Shown here in pieces: positions 23,839 through 30,762 of a stretch of 42,248 nucleotides of DNA. How positions within the stretch are numbered: position 1 is the first letter of the stretch; every line of letters begins with the position of its first letter. The translations under genes and the position numbers were made by a program. The notes beneath the pieces were generated by a model. It worked only from the letters and a program-made list of their open reading frames with translations, was not told where the DNA came from and searched no databases. Source of the stretch: an uncultured Collinsella sp. (GTDB taxonomy: Bacteria > Actinomycetota > Coriobacteriia > Coriobacteriales > Coriobacteriaceae); the NCBI GenBank assembly GCA_902475245.1, contig CABRYP010000022.1:1-42248 (forward strand), written 5' to 3'.

Positions 23839-24816
23839 ATGCCAAGTGCTCAGGAGCTACAACATCAATTTGGTGAATATCGAGGCGCTATGCCCCGTCC
23901 ATCAGATTTCGATCTCTTTTGGAAGGCTCGCATGGCCGAGGCTGACGCCGTCGGGCTTGACTATGCGATCGAGGCGGCTTCGGTTGCGGATTCCGCGACC
24001 TGTCGGTTTTTCGACCTCTGGTATACCGGCATGTGTGGTGCACGCCTGCATGCCAAGTACCTTAAACCTGTCTCGGACGAGCACGTGCCATTGGTACTTC
24101 AGTTCCATGGATATCCGGGTGCGAGCCGCAGCTGGTTTGAGCAAGCGTCGTTTGCGGGCATGGGCATGGCGCTCATTGCTCTCGATTGTCCTGGCCAAGG
24201 AGGCCCCTCCGAGGACATTGGTGGATTTGAGGGCACGACGGTCGCGGGCCATATCGTCGCCGGTATCGACGGCGACCCAGCCAACCTCTACTATGTCCGC
24301 CTACATCAGGATATCCGCATTCTGTGCCGTATCGTTCGCGAGCTCGAGGGCATCGATCTTGCCCGTGTGTTTGTGAACGGCGCGTCGCAGGGCGGCGGTT
24401 TGGGCATTGCGACCTGCGCGCTTAACAGCGAGCTTATCAATCGGGCCGCCATCCTCTATCCCTTCTTATCGGATTTCCGCCTGGTCTGGGATTTGGATGC
24501 CGACGACATTGCCTACGAGGGTCTGCGCTACTGGTCTCGCTGGTTTGACGAGGACTCGACTCGTATCGAGGAAGCCTATGCCAAGCTGGCGTACTTCGAT
24601 TCCAAGAACTTTGCCCCCATGGTCAAATGCCCCGTGCTGTTTGGCACGGGCACAGCCGATATCGTCTGCCCGCCGGCGACGCAGTTTGCGGTCTACAACA
24701 ACCTGACCTGTGAAAAGCGTCATGAGTTCTTTGAAGGTTTTGGCCACGAGGAGATTCAGGACTTTGATGATCTGATCATTCCGTTTTTCTGCGAGGGAGG
24801 GGAGGCTCATGTCTAA
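23839..24816 (+). CDS. CE7-type acetyl esterase, candidate sialate O-acetylesterase
   Basis: A 325-aa alpha/beta hydrolase of the AXE1 (acetyl xylan esterase / cephalosporin-C deacetylase) family. The full catalytic set is present: oxyanion segment HGYPG, CPGQGG, nucleophile Ser183 in GASQGG, Asp274 (GTADIVCPP) and His303 (FGHEEI). No signal peptide is seen, so it is cytosolic. Placed between the importer and nanA, it may remove O-acetyl groups from imported sialic acid, a job done by unrelated NanS elsewhere. That role is inference; a xylan or other acetylated sugar is the alternative. The ATG at 23839 is about 15 nt from AAAGG, so the start is not certain. It overlaps the next gene by 8 nt. 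Confidence 0.8.
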   Translation: MPSAQELQHQFGEYRGAMPRPSDFDLFWKARMAEADAVGLDYAIEAASVADSATCRFFDLWYTGMCGARLHAKYLKPVSDEHVPLVLQFHGYPGASRSWFEQASFAGMGMALIALDCPGQGGPSEDIGGFEGTTVAGHIVAGIDGDPANLYYVRLHQDIRILCRIVRELEGIDLARVFVNGASQGGGLGIATCALNSELINRAAILYPFLSDFRLVWDLDADDIAYEGLRYWSRWFDEDSTRIEEAYAKLAYFDSKNFAPMVKCPVLFGTGTADIVCPPATQFAVYNNLTCEKRHEFFEGFGHEEIQDFDDLIIPFFCEGGEAHV

Positions 24817-25660
24817 GTGCGAGAGCAATATCGATGAGTTGATTGTCCCCGAGCTTGCGGGGATTCCTGGGACGGTTTCGTCAAGGCTCTCTGATTTCCG
24901 GGATTGGCGCGGCGATGCTTCTGTGGATGTTTCCGAGTTGGAGACAGCCGCTTCGGATCTTGAGGTTTGCGGGCTGACCGTTACGGCGATTGATTTCGCA
25001 AATCCGTGCGCGCGCTACTCCGAGGTTTCCTTTGAGCTCGGCGGGTATGTCGTGCACGGCCGTTTGATTGAGCCCTCTGGTTGCGCCCGAAGATCCGAGC
25101 TTGTTCCGCTGTGTCTGATGTTCCATGACATCGACCGACCCGTGCGGGGATGGCATCACATGACGCGGTTTGCCGCCATGGGATATGCCGTGCTTGCGCT
25201 GGACGATGAGACTATTGGATCCAGCGATCTGCAGCAGGGGATTACCTCGCCTGCTTTTGTCGAGCGTGTCCGTTGGGGCTGCGCGTTGGCGAAGGTTGCG
25301 CGCAACCTTGATGGCATGGATCCCGACCGCATCTTTGCATGGGGCGAGGGCCTTGGCGGCGGTGTCGCGCTGGCGGTTTCTGCTCTGGACGAGCGGGGCC
25401 TTGCCTGCACGGCGCTTGCCAATCCGCTTCCCAGCGGTCTCGAGACGCTGTCGCCTCGGGTTCGTGGCTCGGTGCTCATGGGCACATCGCTCATGGATAC
25501 CGTGAGTGATCCCAAGGGCCAGTTTGCCGTATTCAACGGTCTTGAGTGTGACCGGAGGCATATCATCTATGCCAAATACGCTCACGAGCGCATCAATGCG
25601 TTCGAAAACGAAGTCGTCGACTTCTTTAACCAAACGTTCTATTCGTGTTCTTTGGCCTAG
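24809..25660 (+). CDS. Degenerate CE7 esterase homologue, likely pseudoenzyme
   Basis: A 283-aa protein clearly related to the gene before it over the whole hydrolase fold (compare DPDRIFAWGEGLGGG with DLARVFVNGASQGGG, and GQFAVFNGL with TQFAVYNNL). The nucleophile serine position is Gly181 and the oxyanion HGYPG is replaced by HDIDR. The PGQGG motif is gone and about 50 residues of the cap region are missing. The Asp (230) and His (259) positions are kept. Hydrolysis by the usual mechanism is therefore not expected. It may bind sugar, or pair with its active neighbour. The frame is intact, with a strong ribosome site (GGGAGGGGAGG) and an ATG that overlaps the neighbour's stop (ATGTCTAA), so it is made and not simply decayed. 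Confidence 0.8.
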   Translation: MSKCESNIDELIVPELAGIPGTVSSRLSDFRDWRGDASVDVSELETAASDLEVCGLTVTAIDFANPCARYSEVSFELGGYVVHGRLIEPSGCARRSELVPLCLMFHDIDRPVRGWHHMTRFAAMGYAVLALDDETIGSSDLQQGITSPAFVERVRWGCALAKVARNLDGMDPDRIFAWGEGLGGGVALAVSALDERGLACTALANPLPSGLETLSPRVRGSVLMGTSLMDTVSDPKGQFAVFNGLECDRRHIIYAKYAHERINAFENEVVDFFNQTFYSCSLA

Positions 25661-25728
25661 ACGGCCTGGACACCGCCAACAAGAGTGGGCGGCATAGGGC
25701 TGCCCGCCAGACAACTAAGGAGATTCTT

Positions 25729-26649
25729 GTGGCAACTCAGAAATTCACCGGCGTTATCCCTCCCGTCGTTGTTCCCGATACCGAAGACCACCAGCTCGAC
25801 GTTGCCTCCTTTGAGCGCAGCATCAACCGCATGATCGATGCCGGCGTCGATGGCCTGTTCTTCCTGGGCTCCTCGGGCGAGGTCGTCTTCTCCACCGACG
25901 AGCGCCGTCGCCAGATTGTCGCAGAGGCCGTCCGTATCGTCGACCACCGCGTTCCCGTTCTGGTCGGCATCATCGACACCGAGACCGAGCGCATGATCGA
26001 GCACGGCAAGGTCGCTCAGGAGCTGGGCGCCGATGCGCTCGTCGCCACCTGCCCGTTCTATGCCCTGCAGGGCATGACCGAGGTCGAGGAGCACTTCCGC
26101 ATCCTTCACGAGGAACTCGACCTGCCCATCTTCGCCTACGACATCCCCGTGTGCGTCCACACCAAGCTCCCCTGGAAGCTCCTTGCTAAGCTCGGCGCCG
26201 AGGGCGTCCTGGCTGGCGTCAAGGATTCCTCGGGCGATGACATCTCGTTCCGCTACCTCATTCAGGAGAACGAGAAGAACGGCCATCCGATGAGCATCCT
26301 TACCGGCCATGAGGTCGTCGTCGACGGTGCCTATCTCGGTGGCGCCGACGGTTCCGTTCCGGGCCTCGCCAACGTTGAGCCCGAGGGCTACGTTCGTCAG
26401 TGGAAGGCCGCTCAGGCTGGTGACTGGGCTACCGTCAAGGCCGAGCAGGATCGCCTCAATGAGATTTCGCACATCTGGGATGTCACCTCGGGCGTCCAGG
26501 GCTATGCCGGTGGCGTCGGCGCCTTCAAGACCGCTATGAACCTCATGGGCATCTTCGACAGCCCGACCATGCCGCGCCCGGTGAAGGCCATGACCGGTGA
26601 GAACGTCGAGGCGATTCGCAAGGTCCTCCAGGACAACGGTCTCCTTTAA
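25729..26649 (+). CDS. nanA: N-acetylneuraminate lyase (NanA-like, DapA superfamily aldolase)
   Basis: A 306-aa class I aldolase of the DHDPS/NAL superfamily that would split N-acetylneuraminate into N-acetylmannosamine and pyruvate. Schiff-base Lys165 (AGVKDSSGD) and Tyr137 (YDIP) fall at the same numbers as in E. coli NanA, and GSSGE stands for the usual GSTGE. The later GADGSVPGLANV is more like general DapA-family aldolases than E. coli NanA, so the subfamily is unusual and context carries much of the call. The GTG at 25729 is the start, behind AAGGAGA; the frame is open further upstream without a ribosome site. Confidence 0.78.
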   Translation: MATQKFTGVIPPVVVPDTEDHQLDVASFERSINRMIDAGVDGLFFLGSSGEVVFSTDERRRQIVAEAVRIVDHRVPVLVGIIDTETERMIEHGKVAQELGADALVATCPFYALQGMTEVEEHFRILHEELDLPIFAYDIPVCVHTKLPWKLLAKLGAEGVLAGVKDSSGDDISFRYLIQENEKNGHPMSILTGHEVVVDGAYLGGADGSVPGLANVEPEGYVRQWKAAQAGDWATVKAEQDRLNEISHIWDVTSGVQGYAGGVGAFKTAMNLMGIFDSPTMPRPVKAMTGENVEAIRKVLQDNGLL

Positions 26650-26656
26650 AGCTTTC

Positions 26657-26744
26657 CCAGGCACCCGACCTCGCCGTTCAACCGTGCGGCCATGACCCAT
26701 TAGGTCAATGGCCGCACGGTTTCTCGGCGATCTCGGGCACCTGG
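26657..26744. repeat. 88-nt imperfect inverted repeat between nanA and nanK
   Basis: Outer arms 26657-26676 and 26725-26744 pair at 16 of 20 positions. After a 4x4 internal loop, ACCGTGCGGCCAT (26681-26693) pairs perfectly with 26708-26720 (13 bp), topped by GACC/GGTC (26694-26697 with 26703-26706). No T-run follows on either strand. It is a large cruciform-capable or RNA-hairpin element within the operon. Confidence 0.8.
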
Positions 26745-26821
26745 AAAACCTTTACCGCGCTGTGACGGCTAGCCTGACGGCGCATTTCCTGTAGTTGTTT
26801 TTGTCTCCGAAGGAGAACGAC

Positions 26822-27787
26822 ATGGAGAACAAGTACGTCTGCTCTGTCGATATCGGCGGAACTAAGATCGCGACTGCCATCATGGAGTACCCGGCTGACG
26901 GCGGTGTGCCCCATCCCGTTTTTGAGGCTGAGGTTCCCACCGAGGCCCAGGAGGGTGGCGAAGCGGTCTTCCAGCGCATCGAGGCGTCTATCAAGGCAGC
27001 TCTTGAGGCAAATCCCGATGTCGAGGTCCTCGGAGTTGGCATCGGCGCTGCCGGTGTCGTCGACCCCAAGACGGGCGCCATCGCGTATGCCAATGAGATT
27101 ATGCCCGGCTGGTCCGGCGTTCAGTTGGGGCCGCGTCTGCGCGAGGACCTCGGCCTTCCCGTTGCCGTTGTAGGCGACGTGCAGGCTCATGCTCTGGGCG
27201 AGGCCCACTGGGGCGTCGGCAAGGGCAAGTTCTCCGTCTTGTGTTTGGGCATCGGTACGGGCATCGGCGGCGCATATGTCGAGAACGGCCGCGTGATGCA
27301 GGGCTTCCATGGTGCTGCCGGCCATATGGGCCACATCGAGTGCTCGGCTGCCACCGGCATTCCCTGCGCCTGCGGGCGTTCCGGCCATCTGGAGTCGGTT
27401 GCTTCCGGAACATCAATCGGGCGCATGTACGATGAGCGTTTTGGCCGCGTCGACCCCAGCCGTCCTTCGGTCGGCCGTGACGTGAACGACCTGTGCCGCG
27501 CAGGCGACGCAAAGGCGACCGAGGTCATTCATGACGCCGGCTTTGCGCTGGGCGCCAGCCTGGGCTCGCTTGCTAACATCCTGGACCCTGAGGTCATCGT
27601 GCTTTCGGGCGGCGTGATTCACCAAGGTCCCGATTGGCGTTCACAGACGTGGAAGGACTCGGTGCACGAGGGCTATGCCAGCCAGGCGCTCGACCCGCTT
27701 CAGGACACGCCGATTCTCATCGGCTCTCTGGAGGGCGACGCGCCGCTCATCGGTGCCGCCGAACACCTTCTTGCATCGTTGAAGTAA
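26822..27787 (+). CDS. nanK: ROK-family kinase, probable N-acetylmannosamine kinase
   Basis: A 321-aa sugar kinase of the ROK family; in this context it would phosphorylate ManNAc to ManNAc-6-P in the cytosol. It has the N-terminal ATP motif DIGGTK (10-15), the catalytic Asp119 (VVGDVQAHALGE), GIGTGIGG, and the ROK zinc region (His171 in GHIEC, then CACGRSGHLE). In that motif the third Cys is His189, a possible zinc ligand. An AAGGAGA site precedes the ATG at 26822. Glucokinase would be the other reading from sequence alone; the NanA and NanE neighbours favour NanK. Confidence 0.85.
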   Translation: MENKYVCSVDIGGTKIATAIMEYPADGGVPHPVFEAEVPTEAQEGGEAVFQRIEASIKAALEANPDVEVLGVGIGAAGVVDPKTGAIAYANEIMPGWSGVQLGPRLREDLGLPVAVVGDVQAHALGEAHWGVGKGKFSVLCLGIGTGIGGAYVENGRVMQGFHGAAGHMGHIECSAATGIPCACGRSGHLESVASGTSIGRMYDERFGRVDPSRPSVGRDVNDLCRAGDAKATEVIHDAGFALGASLGSLANILDPEVIVLSGGVIHQGPDWRSQTWKDSVHEGYASQALDPLQDTPILIGSLEGDAPLIGAAEHLLASLK

Positions 27788-27804
27788 ACATAACTACCAA
27801 GTGC

Positions 27805-27902
27805 GCCTTCTGAGGTGCCGCAGATTGACGTGAAAGAGGAGCGAAGCGTACTTCGGTACGCGAGCGACGGTTTGAACGTCAAGGTGCGGTGTCTCAGAAG
27901 GC
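27805..27902. repeat. 98-nt nested inverted repeat with UUCG-capped inner hairpin, before nanE
   Basis: Arms 27805-27831 and 27876-27902 pair over 27 positions with only two mismatches and three G-T pairs. Inside, GCGTAC (27846-27851) and GTACGC (27856-27861) form a hairpin closed by C(TTCG)G. That hairpin is flanked by direct repeats GAGCGA (27839-27844 and 27862-27867). The design suggests a dispersed REP/MITE-like element or a structured RNA, not a terminator. Confidence 0.82.
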
Positions 27903-27927
27903 TGTTTTGAGAAAGGTCGAGTCGAAC

Positions 27928-28614
27928 ATGACCGTTGATCCTTTGATCCAGTCCCTGAAGGGCAAGCTCGTCGTGAGCGTTCAGGCGTATATGGGCGAGC
28001 CGCTTCGCACACCCGAGACCATGGCTCAAATGTCTCGCGCTTGCGAGCTTGGCGGCGCCGCCGCCATTCGCTGCCAGGGCCTTGCCGACATTGCCGCCAT
28101 TAAGGGTCGCTGTGAGGTTCCCGTCATCGGTCTGTGGAAGGACGGGCACGAGGGCGTTTACATCACGCCGACGCTGCGTCACGCTCGTGCCTGCGTTGCT
28201 GCGGGTGCCGATATCGTGGCGATCGACGCCACCGATCGTCCGCGTCCCGATGGCAAGTCGGTCGAGGATACCTTCCGCCCGCTGCACGAGGAGGGTGTGC
28301 TCCTGATGGCGGATTGTGCCACCATCGAGGACATTCGCCGTGCGGTTGATATGGGCTTCGACCTGGTATCCACCACACTCTCTCACGGTGTCGCCGCCAT
28401 CGACTGCACCATGGCCGATGGCCCCGACCTGCCGCTCCTGCGTCAGGCGACCGAGGAATTTCCCGGCCTTCCCATCATTTGCGAGGGTCGCGTGCATACG
28501 CCCGAGGAGGCTCGCGCTGCAATCGACGCCGGCGCGTGGGGCGTTGTCGTCGGCACCGCTATCACGCACCCCACGAGTATTACAAGTTGGTTCAAGGCTG
28601 CGCTTGAGGCGTAA
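27928..28614 (+). CDS. nanE: N-acetylmannosamine-6-phosphate 2-epimerase
   Basis: A 228-aa TIM-barrel epimerase converting ManNAc-6-P to GlcNAc-6-P. Family features include IRCQGLADIAAIKG, VPVIGLWKDGHEGVYITP, DIVAIDATDRPRP, the C-terminal phosphate-binding CEGRVHTPEEARAAIDAGAWGVVVGTAITHP, and an overall length typical for NanE. The frame is open to 27889, within the preceding repeat, but the ATG at 27928 has GAAAGG upstream and gives the standard N-terminus. It is the last gene of the nan block; nagA and nagB, needed to enter glycolysis, are not in the window. Confidence 0.93.
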   Translation: MTVDPLIQSLKGKLVVSVQAYMGEPLRTPETMAQMSRACELGGAAAIRCQGLADIAAIKGRCEVPVIGLWKDGHEGVYITPTLRHARACVAAGADIVAIDATDRPRPDGKSVEDTFRPLHEEGVLLMADCATIEDIRRAVDMGFDLVSTTLSHGVAAIDCTMADGPDLPLLRQATEEFPGLPIICEGRVHTPEEARAAIDAGAWGVVVGTAITHPTSITSWFKAALEA

Positions 28615-28641
28615 GACGGGCCTTGTATCCGCTTGGGGCGG

Positions 28642-28647
28642 TATACT
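28642..28647 (+). promoter_or_regulatory. Candidate -10 element before rapZ
   Basis: TATACT lies 28 nt after the nanE stop and 65 nt before rapZ. No good -35 is seen at 16-18 nt, so the element is tentative. Confidence 0.3.
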
Positions 28648-28665
28648 CAATAAAGGCAATTGATC

Positions 28666-28702
28666 GCGCGGGATCCGCTGGCCGGGTCCCGCGCTTATTT
28701 TA
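28666..28702 (+). terminator. Hairpin between nanE and rapZ, possible nan terminator
   Basis: GCGCGGGA pairs with TCCCGCGC (28666-28673 with 28687-28694), followed by TTATTTTA. It fits a terminator of the nan operon. It also lies downstream of the possible rapZ -10, so it could instead act as a rapZ attenuator. Confidence 0.55.
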
Positions 28703-28712
28703 GGAGGCACAC

Positions 28713-29633
28713 ATGCAAAAGGGAGATGCCATGGATGCGGCGGAGCGCTCGGAGCGTATCCCCGATATCGTTATCATCACCGGAATGTCCGGCTCGGGCC
28801 GAACGCAAGCCATGCATGTGTTTGAGGACATGGGCTATTTTTGTATCGACAACCTGCCCCCACGCCTGATTGCCCAGCTTGCTGAGCTCGTTGGCATCAA
28901 TACGGGCGTGGGCAGGCACCTTGCCGTTACCTGCGACCTGCGTAGCCAGGGCTTGTTCGATGAACTGCTCGATGCTGTTGCCGCACTGGAAGAGCGCGAG
29001 ATGAGCTGCGACATTGTGTTTCTCGAGGCGTCTGACGAGGTGCTGATTCGCCGGTATAGCGAAAACCGTCGTCGCCATCCCATTGCAAAGCCGGGGGAGA
29101 CCACGGCCGACGCTATTCAGCGTGAACGTCTGCAGCTGCAGGGCGTTCGCGATCGAGCCGATATGATTATCGACACGAGCCGCTTGCGCACTTCTGCCTT
29201 GCGCAACAAGCTGCGCATGGCTTTTTCCGAGCTGTCCGACCAGCAGCTTATGGATGTCCACGTGTTCTCGTTTGGCTTTAAGCATGGCATGCCCATCGAG
29301 GCGGATATCATGATCGATGTTCGCTTCTTGCCCAATCCTTTCTACGATCCCGAGATGCGCACCATGACCGGTCTCGATAAGAAGGTCTCCGATTTTGTCT
29401 TGGACCACCCCAAGACCCAGGAGTTCTGGAAGGCCTGGACCCAGCTGCTCGATACGGTCATGCCGGGTTATATCGCAGAGGGCAAGCCGCAGCTTTCCAT
29501 TGCTATCGGCTGCACAGGCGGACAGCACCGTAGCGTCGCCATTGCCGAGGCCACGGCCCGCTACCTGGAGGGTGCTCAGTATCATGTGAGCATCTCCCAC
29601 CGTGACCTGTCGCGTGCCAACACGAAGGCATAG
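28713..29633 (+). CDS. rapZ: RapZ/YvcJ-family nucleotide-binding protein
   Basis: A 306-aa P-loop protein of the RapZ (YvcJ) family. In E. coli RapZ is an RNA adaptor for small RNAs that control GlmS, hence amino-sugar synthesis; the actinobacterial role is less clear. The N-terminal Walker A is GMSGSGRT, with Arg in place of the usual Lys, as I recall for actinobacterial members. The C-terminal domain has DVRFLPNPFYDPE and the family motif GCTGGQHRSVAIAE followed by SHRDL. AGGAGG lies 5 nt before the ATG at 28713. whiA follows after 6 nt; the yvcK gene usually found between them is absent. Confidence 0.92.
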   Translation: MQKGDAMDAAERSERIPDIVIITGMSGSGRTQAMHVFEDMGYFCIDNLPPRLIAQLAELVGINTGVGRHLAVTCDLRSQGLFDELLDAVAALEEREMSCDIVFLEASDEVLIRRYSENRRRHPIAKPGETTADAIQRERLQLQGVRDRADMIIDTSRLRTSALRNKLRMAFSELSDQQLMDVHVFSFGFKHGMPIEADIMIDVRFLPNPFYDPEMRTMTGLDKKVSDFVLDHPKTQEFWKAWTQLLDTVMPGYIAEGKPQLSIAIGCTGGQHRSVAIAEATARYLEGAQYHVSISHRDLSRANTKA

Positions 29634-29639
29634 GTTTAC

Positions 29640-30569
29640 ATGTCGTTTACCGCTGAGGTGCGTGACGAGCTTGCGCGCTGCGAACCAGAATGCGAATACT
29701 GCGATTTGTCGACGCTTGCTGCGCTAACGCGTGTGAGCGGCACGCTTTCGCTGGCGGGCTCGGGACGGTACCGCTTGACGGTCGCGACCGAGACGGGTGC
29801 TGTGGCGCGCACGATGATTGCGCTGACGCATCGTATCCTTAAGCTCAAGACCGAATTCACGGTTCGTAAGTCGGTCCTGCACAAGGTACGAAACTATCTC
29901 ATCACCTTGCCCGATCAGCCCGATTTGGATAAGGCTCTGGTGCTGCTGGGCATTCTCGACCGTAGGGGAGGGCTCGTCGCGGGTGTGCCGCGCCACATCG
30001 TCGCCCGTCCTTGCTGCAGGCTCGCCTATATTCGCGGTGCGCTGATTGCCGGAGGCTTTGTTGCCGACCCGCGTGGCGATTTTCATTTGGAGATCGCGGT
30101 TCAGGGCGAGGAGTATGCAAAGGGACTTTGCGACCTTCTGGAGCAGATTGGAGTTCACGCCCGCGTCAATGCGCGTCGCGGCTCGTATGCCGTGTACATC
30201 AAGAGTGCCGAGGAGATTAAACGTCTGTTACAGCTGATTGGCGCCAAGCGCAGCGTTGCCGAGATTGAAGAGGCCCGCGCGGTTAAGCTGGTGAAGAACG
30301 ACGTGAATCGTCGCGTGAACGCAGAGCTTGCCAACCAGACCAGAAGTGCCGGTGCCGCCCAACATCAGCTTGCGCTCATCGATGAGCTTGATCGGCGCGG
30401 TTTGCGCGAAACGCTGCCGGACGCTCTGGCAGTTTTTTGTGACTTACGCGAGCGTTACCCCGATCTCTCACTGCGAGATTTGGGGGAAATGGCCGACCCT
30501 CCTTTGTCGAAGTCGGCCTTGTATCACCGTGTTTTGCGCCTTGAAAAGCTCATTGAAGCAAGCGGGTAG
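29640..30569 (+). CDS. whiA: WhiA-family DNA-binding regulator
   Basis: A 309-aa WhiA protein: an N-terminal degenerate LAGLIDADG homing-endonuclease-like domain (with LAYIRGALIAGGFVADP), a linker with NDVNRRVNAE, and a C-terminal helix-turn-helix (LSLRDLGEMADPPLSKSALYHRVLRLEKL). In Streptomyces it controls sporulation division genes; in non-sporulating Gram-positives it affects division and chromosome segregation. It is likely cotranscribed with rapZ. Length is normal. Confidence 0.93.
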   Translation: MSFTAEVRDELARCEPECEYCDLSTLAALTRVSGTLSLAGSGRYRLTVATETGAVARTMIALTHRILKLKTEFTVRKSVLHKVRNYLITLPDQPDLDKALVLLGILDRRGGLVAGVPRHIVARPCCRLAYIRGALIAGGFVADPRGDFHLEIAVQGEEYAKGLCDLLEQIGVHARVNARRGSYAVYIKSAEEIKRLLQLIGAKRSVAEIEEARAVKLVKNDVNRRVNAELANQTRSAGAAQHQLALIDELDRRGLRETLPDALAVFCDLRERYPDLSLRDLGEMADPPLSKSALYHRVLRLEKLIEASG

Positions 30570-30612
30570 TTTAACGCAATAGCTTTTATGGTGGTTTAAC
30601 TGCTGTTTTATA

Positions 30613-30630
30613 CGTTAAAGCGTTTTAACG
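30613..30630 (+). promoter_or_regulatory. Palindromic operator upstream of gap
   Basis: CGTTAAAGCGTTTTAACG has 7-bp perfect arms and a central CG, the shape of LacI/CcpA-family sites. The half-site TTTAAC also occurs at 30570-30575 and 30595-30600, and TTTAACGCAA is repeated exactly at 30570-30579 and 30624-30633. It lies about 35 nt before the -35 of the gap promoter, in the AT-rich gap after whiA. Confidence 0.55.
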
Positions 30631-30660
30631 CAAATTTGATTTTCAATTTCGAGCATTCTC

Positions 30661-30690
30661 GTGAAATTCAAGCCAAAAAAAAGGTATATT
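30661..30690 (+). promoter_or_regulatory. Candidate gap (glycolytic operon) promoter
   Basis: GTGAAA (30661-30666) and TATATT (30685-30690) are 18 nt apart and preceded by A/T-rich DNA. Transcription would start near 30697, giving a leader of about 66 nt before gap. Confidence 0.5.
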
Positions 30691-30762
30691 AGGCGAGTGG
30701 TTAGTTTGTGGGCCTCAACGGCAGGCGCTGTAGCTTGCGGGGGCCTTACGAAAGGAGACACA

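Noticed and set aside
19967..23845. Open frame of 1292 codons on the minus strand, antisense to the nan transporter genes
   Set aside because: The plus strand encodes four well-recognised transporter proteins in the same stretch. The antisense frame is open because these highly biased genes avoid TTA, CTA and TCA codons. Its product is low-complexity with no known domain.
24809..25660. Second esterase as a decayed pseudogene
   Set aside because: The frame is intact, the ribosome site is strong and the start is coupled to the upstream gene. Loss of the nucleophile with an intact fold fits a pseudoenzyme better than decay.
26657..26744. Rho-independent terminator after nanA
   Set aside because: The helix is strong but neither strand has a T-run after it, and nanK downstream has no clear promoter.
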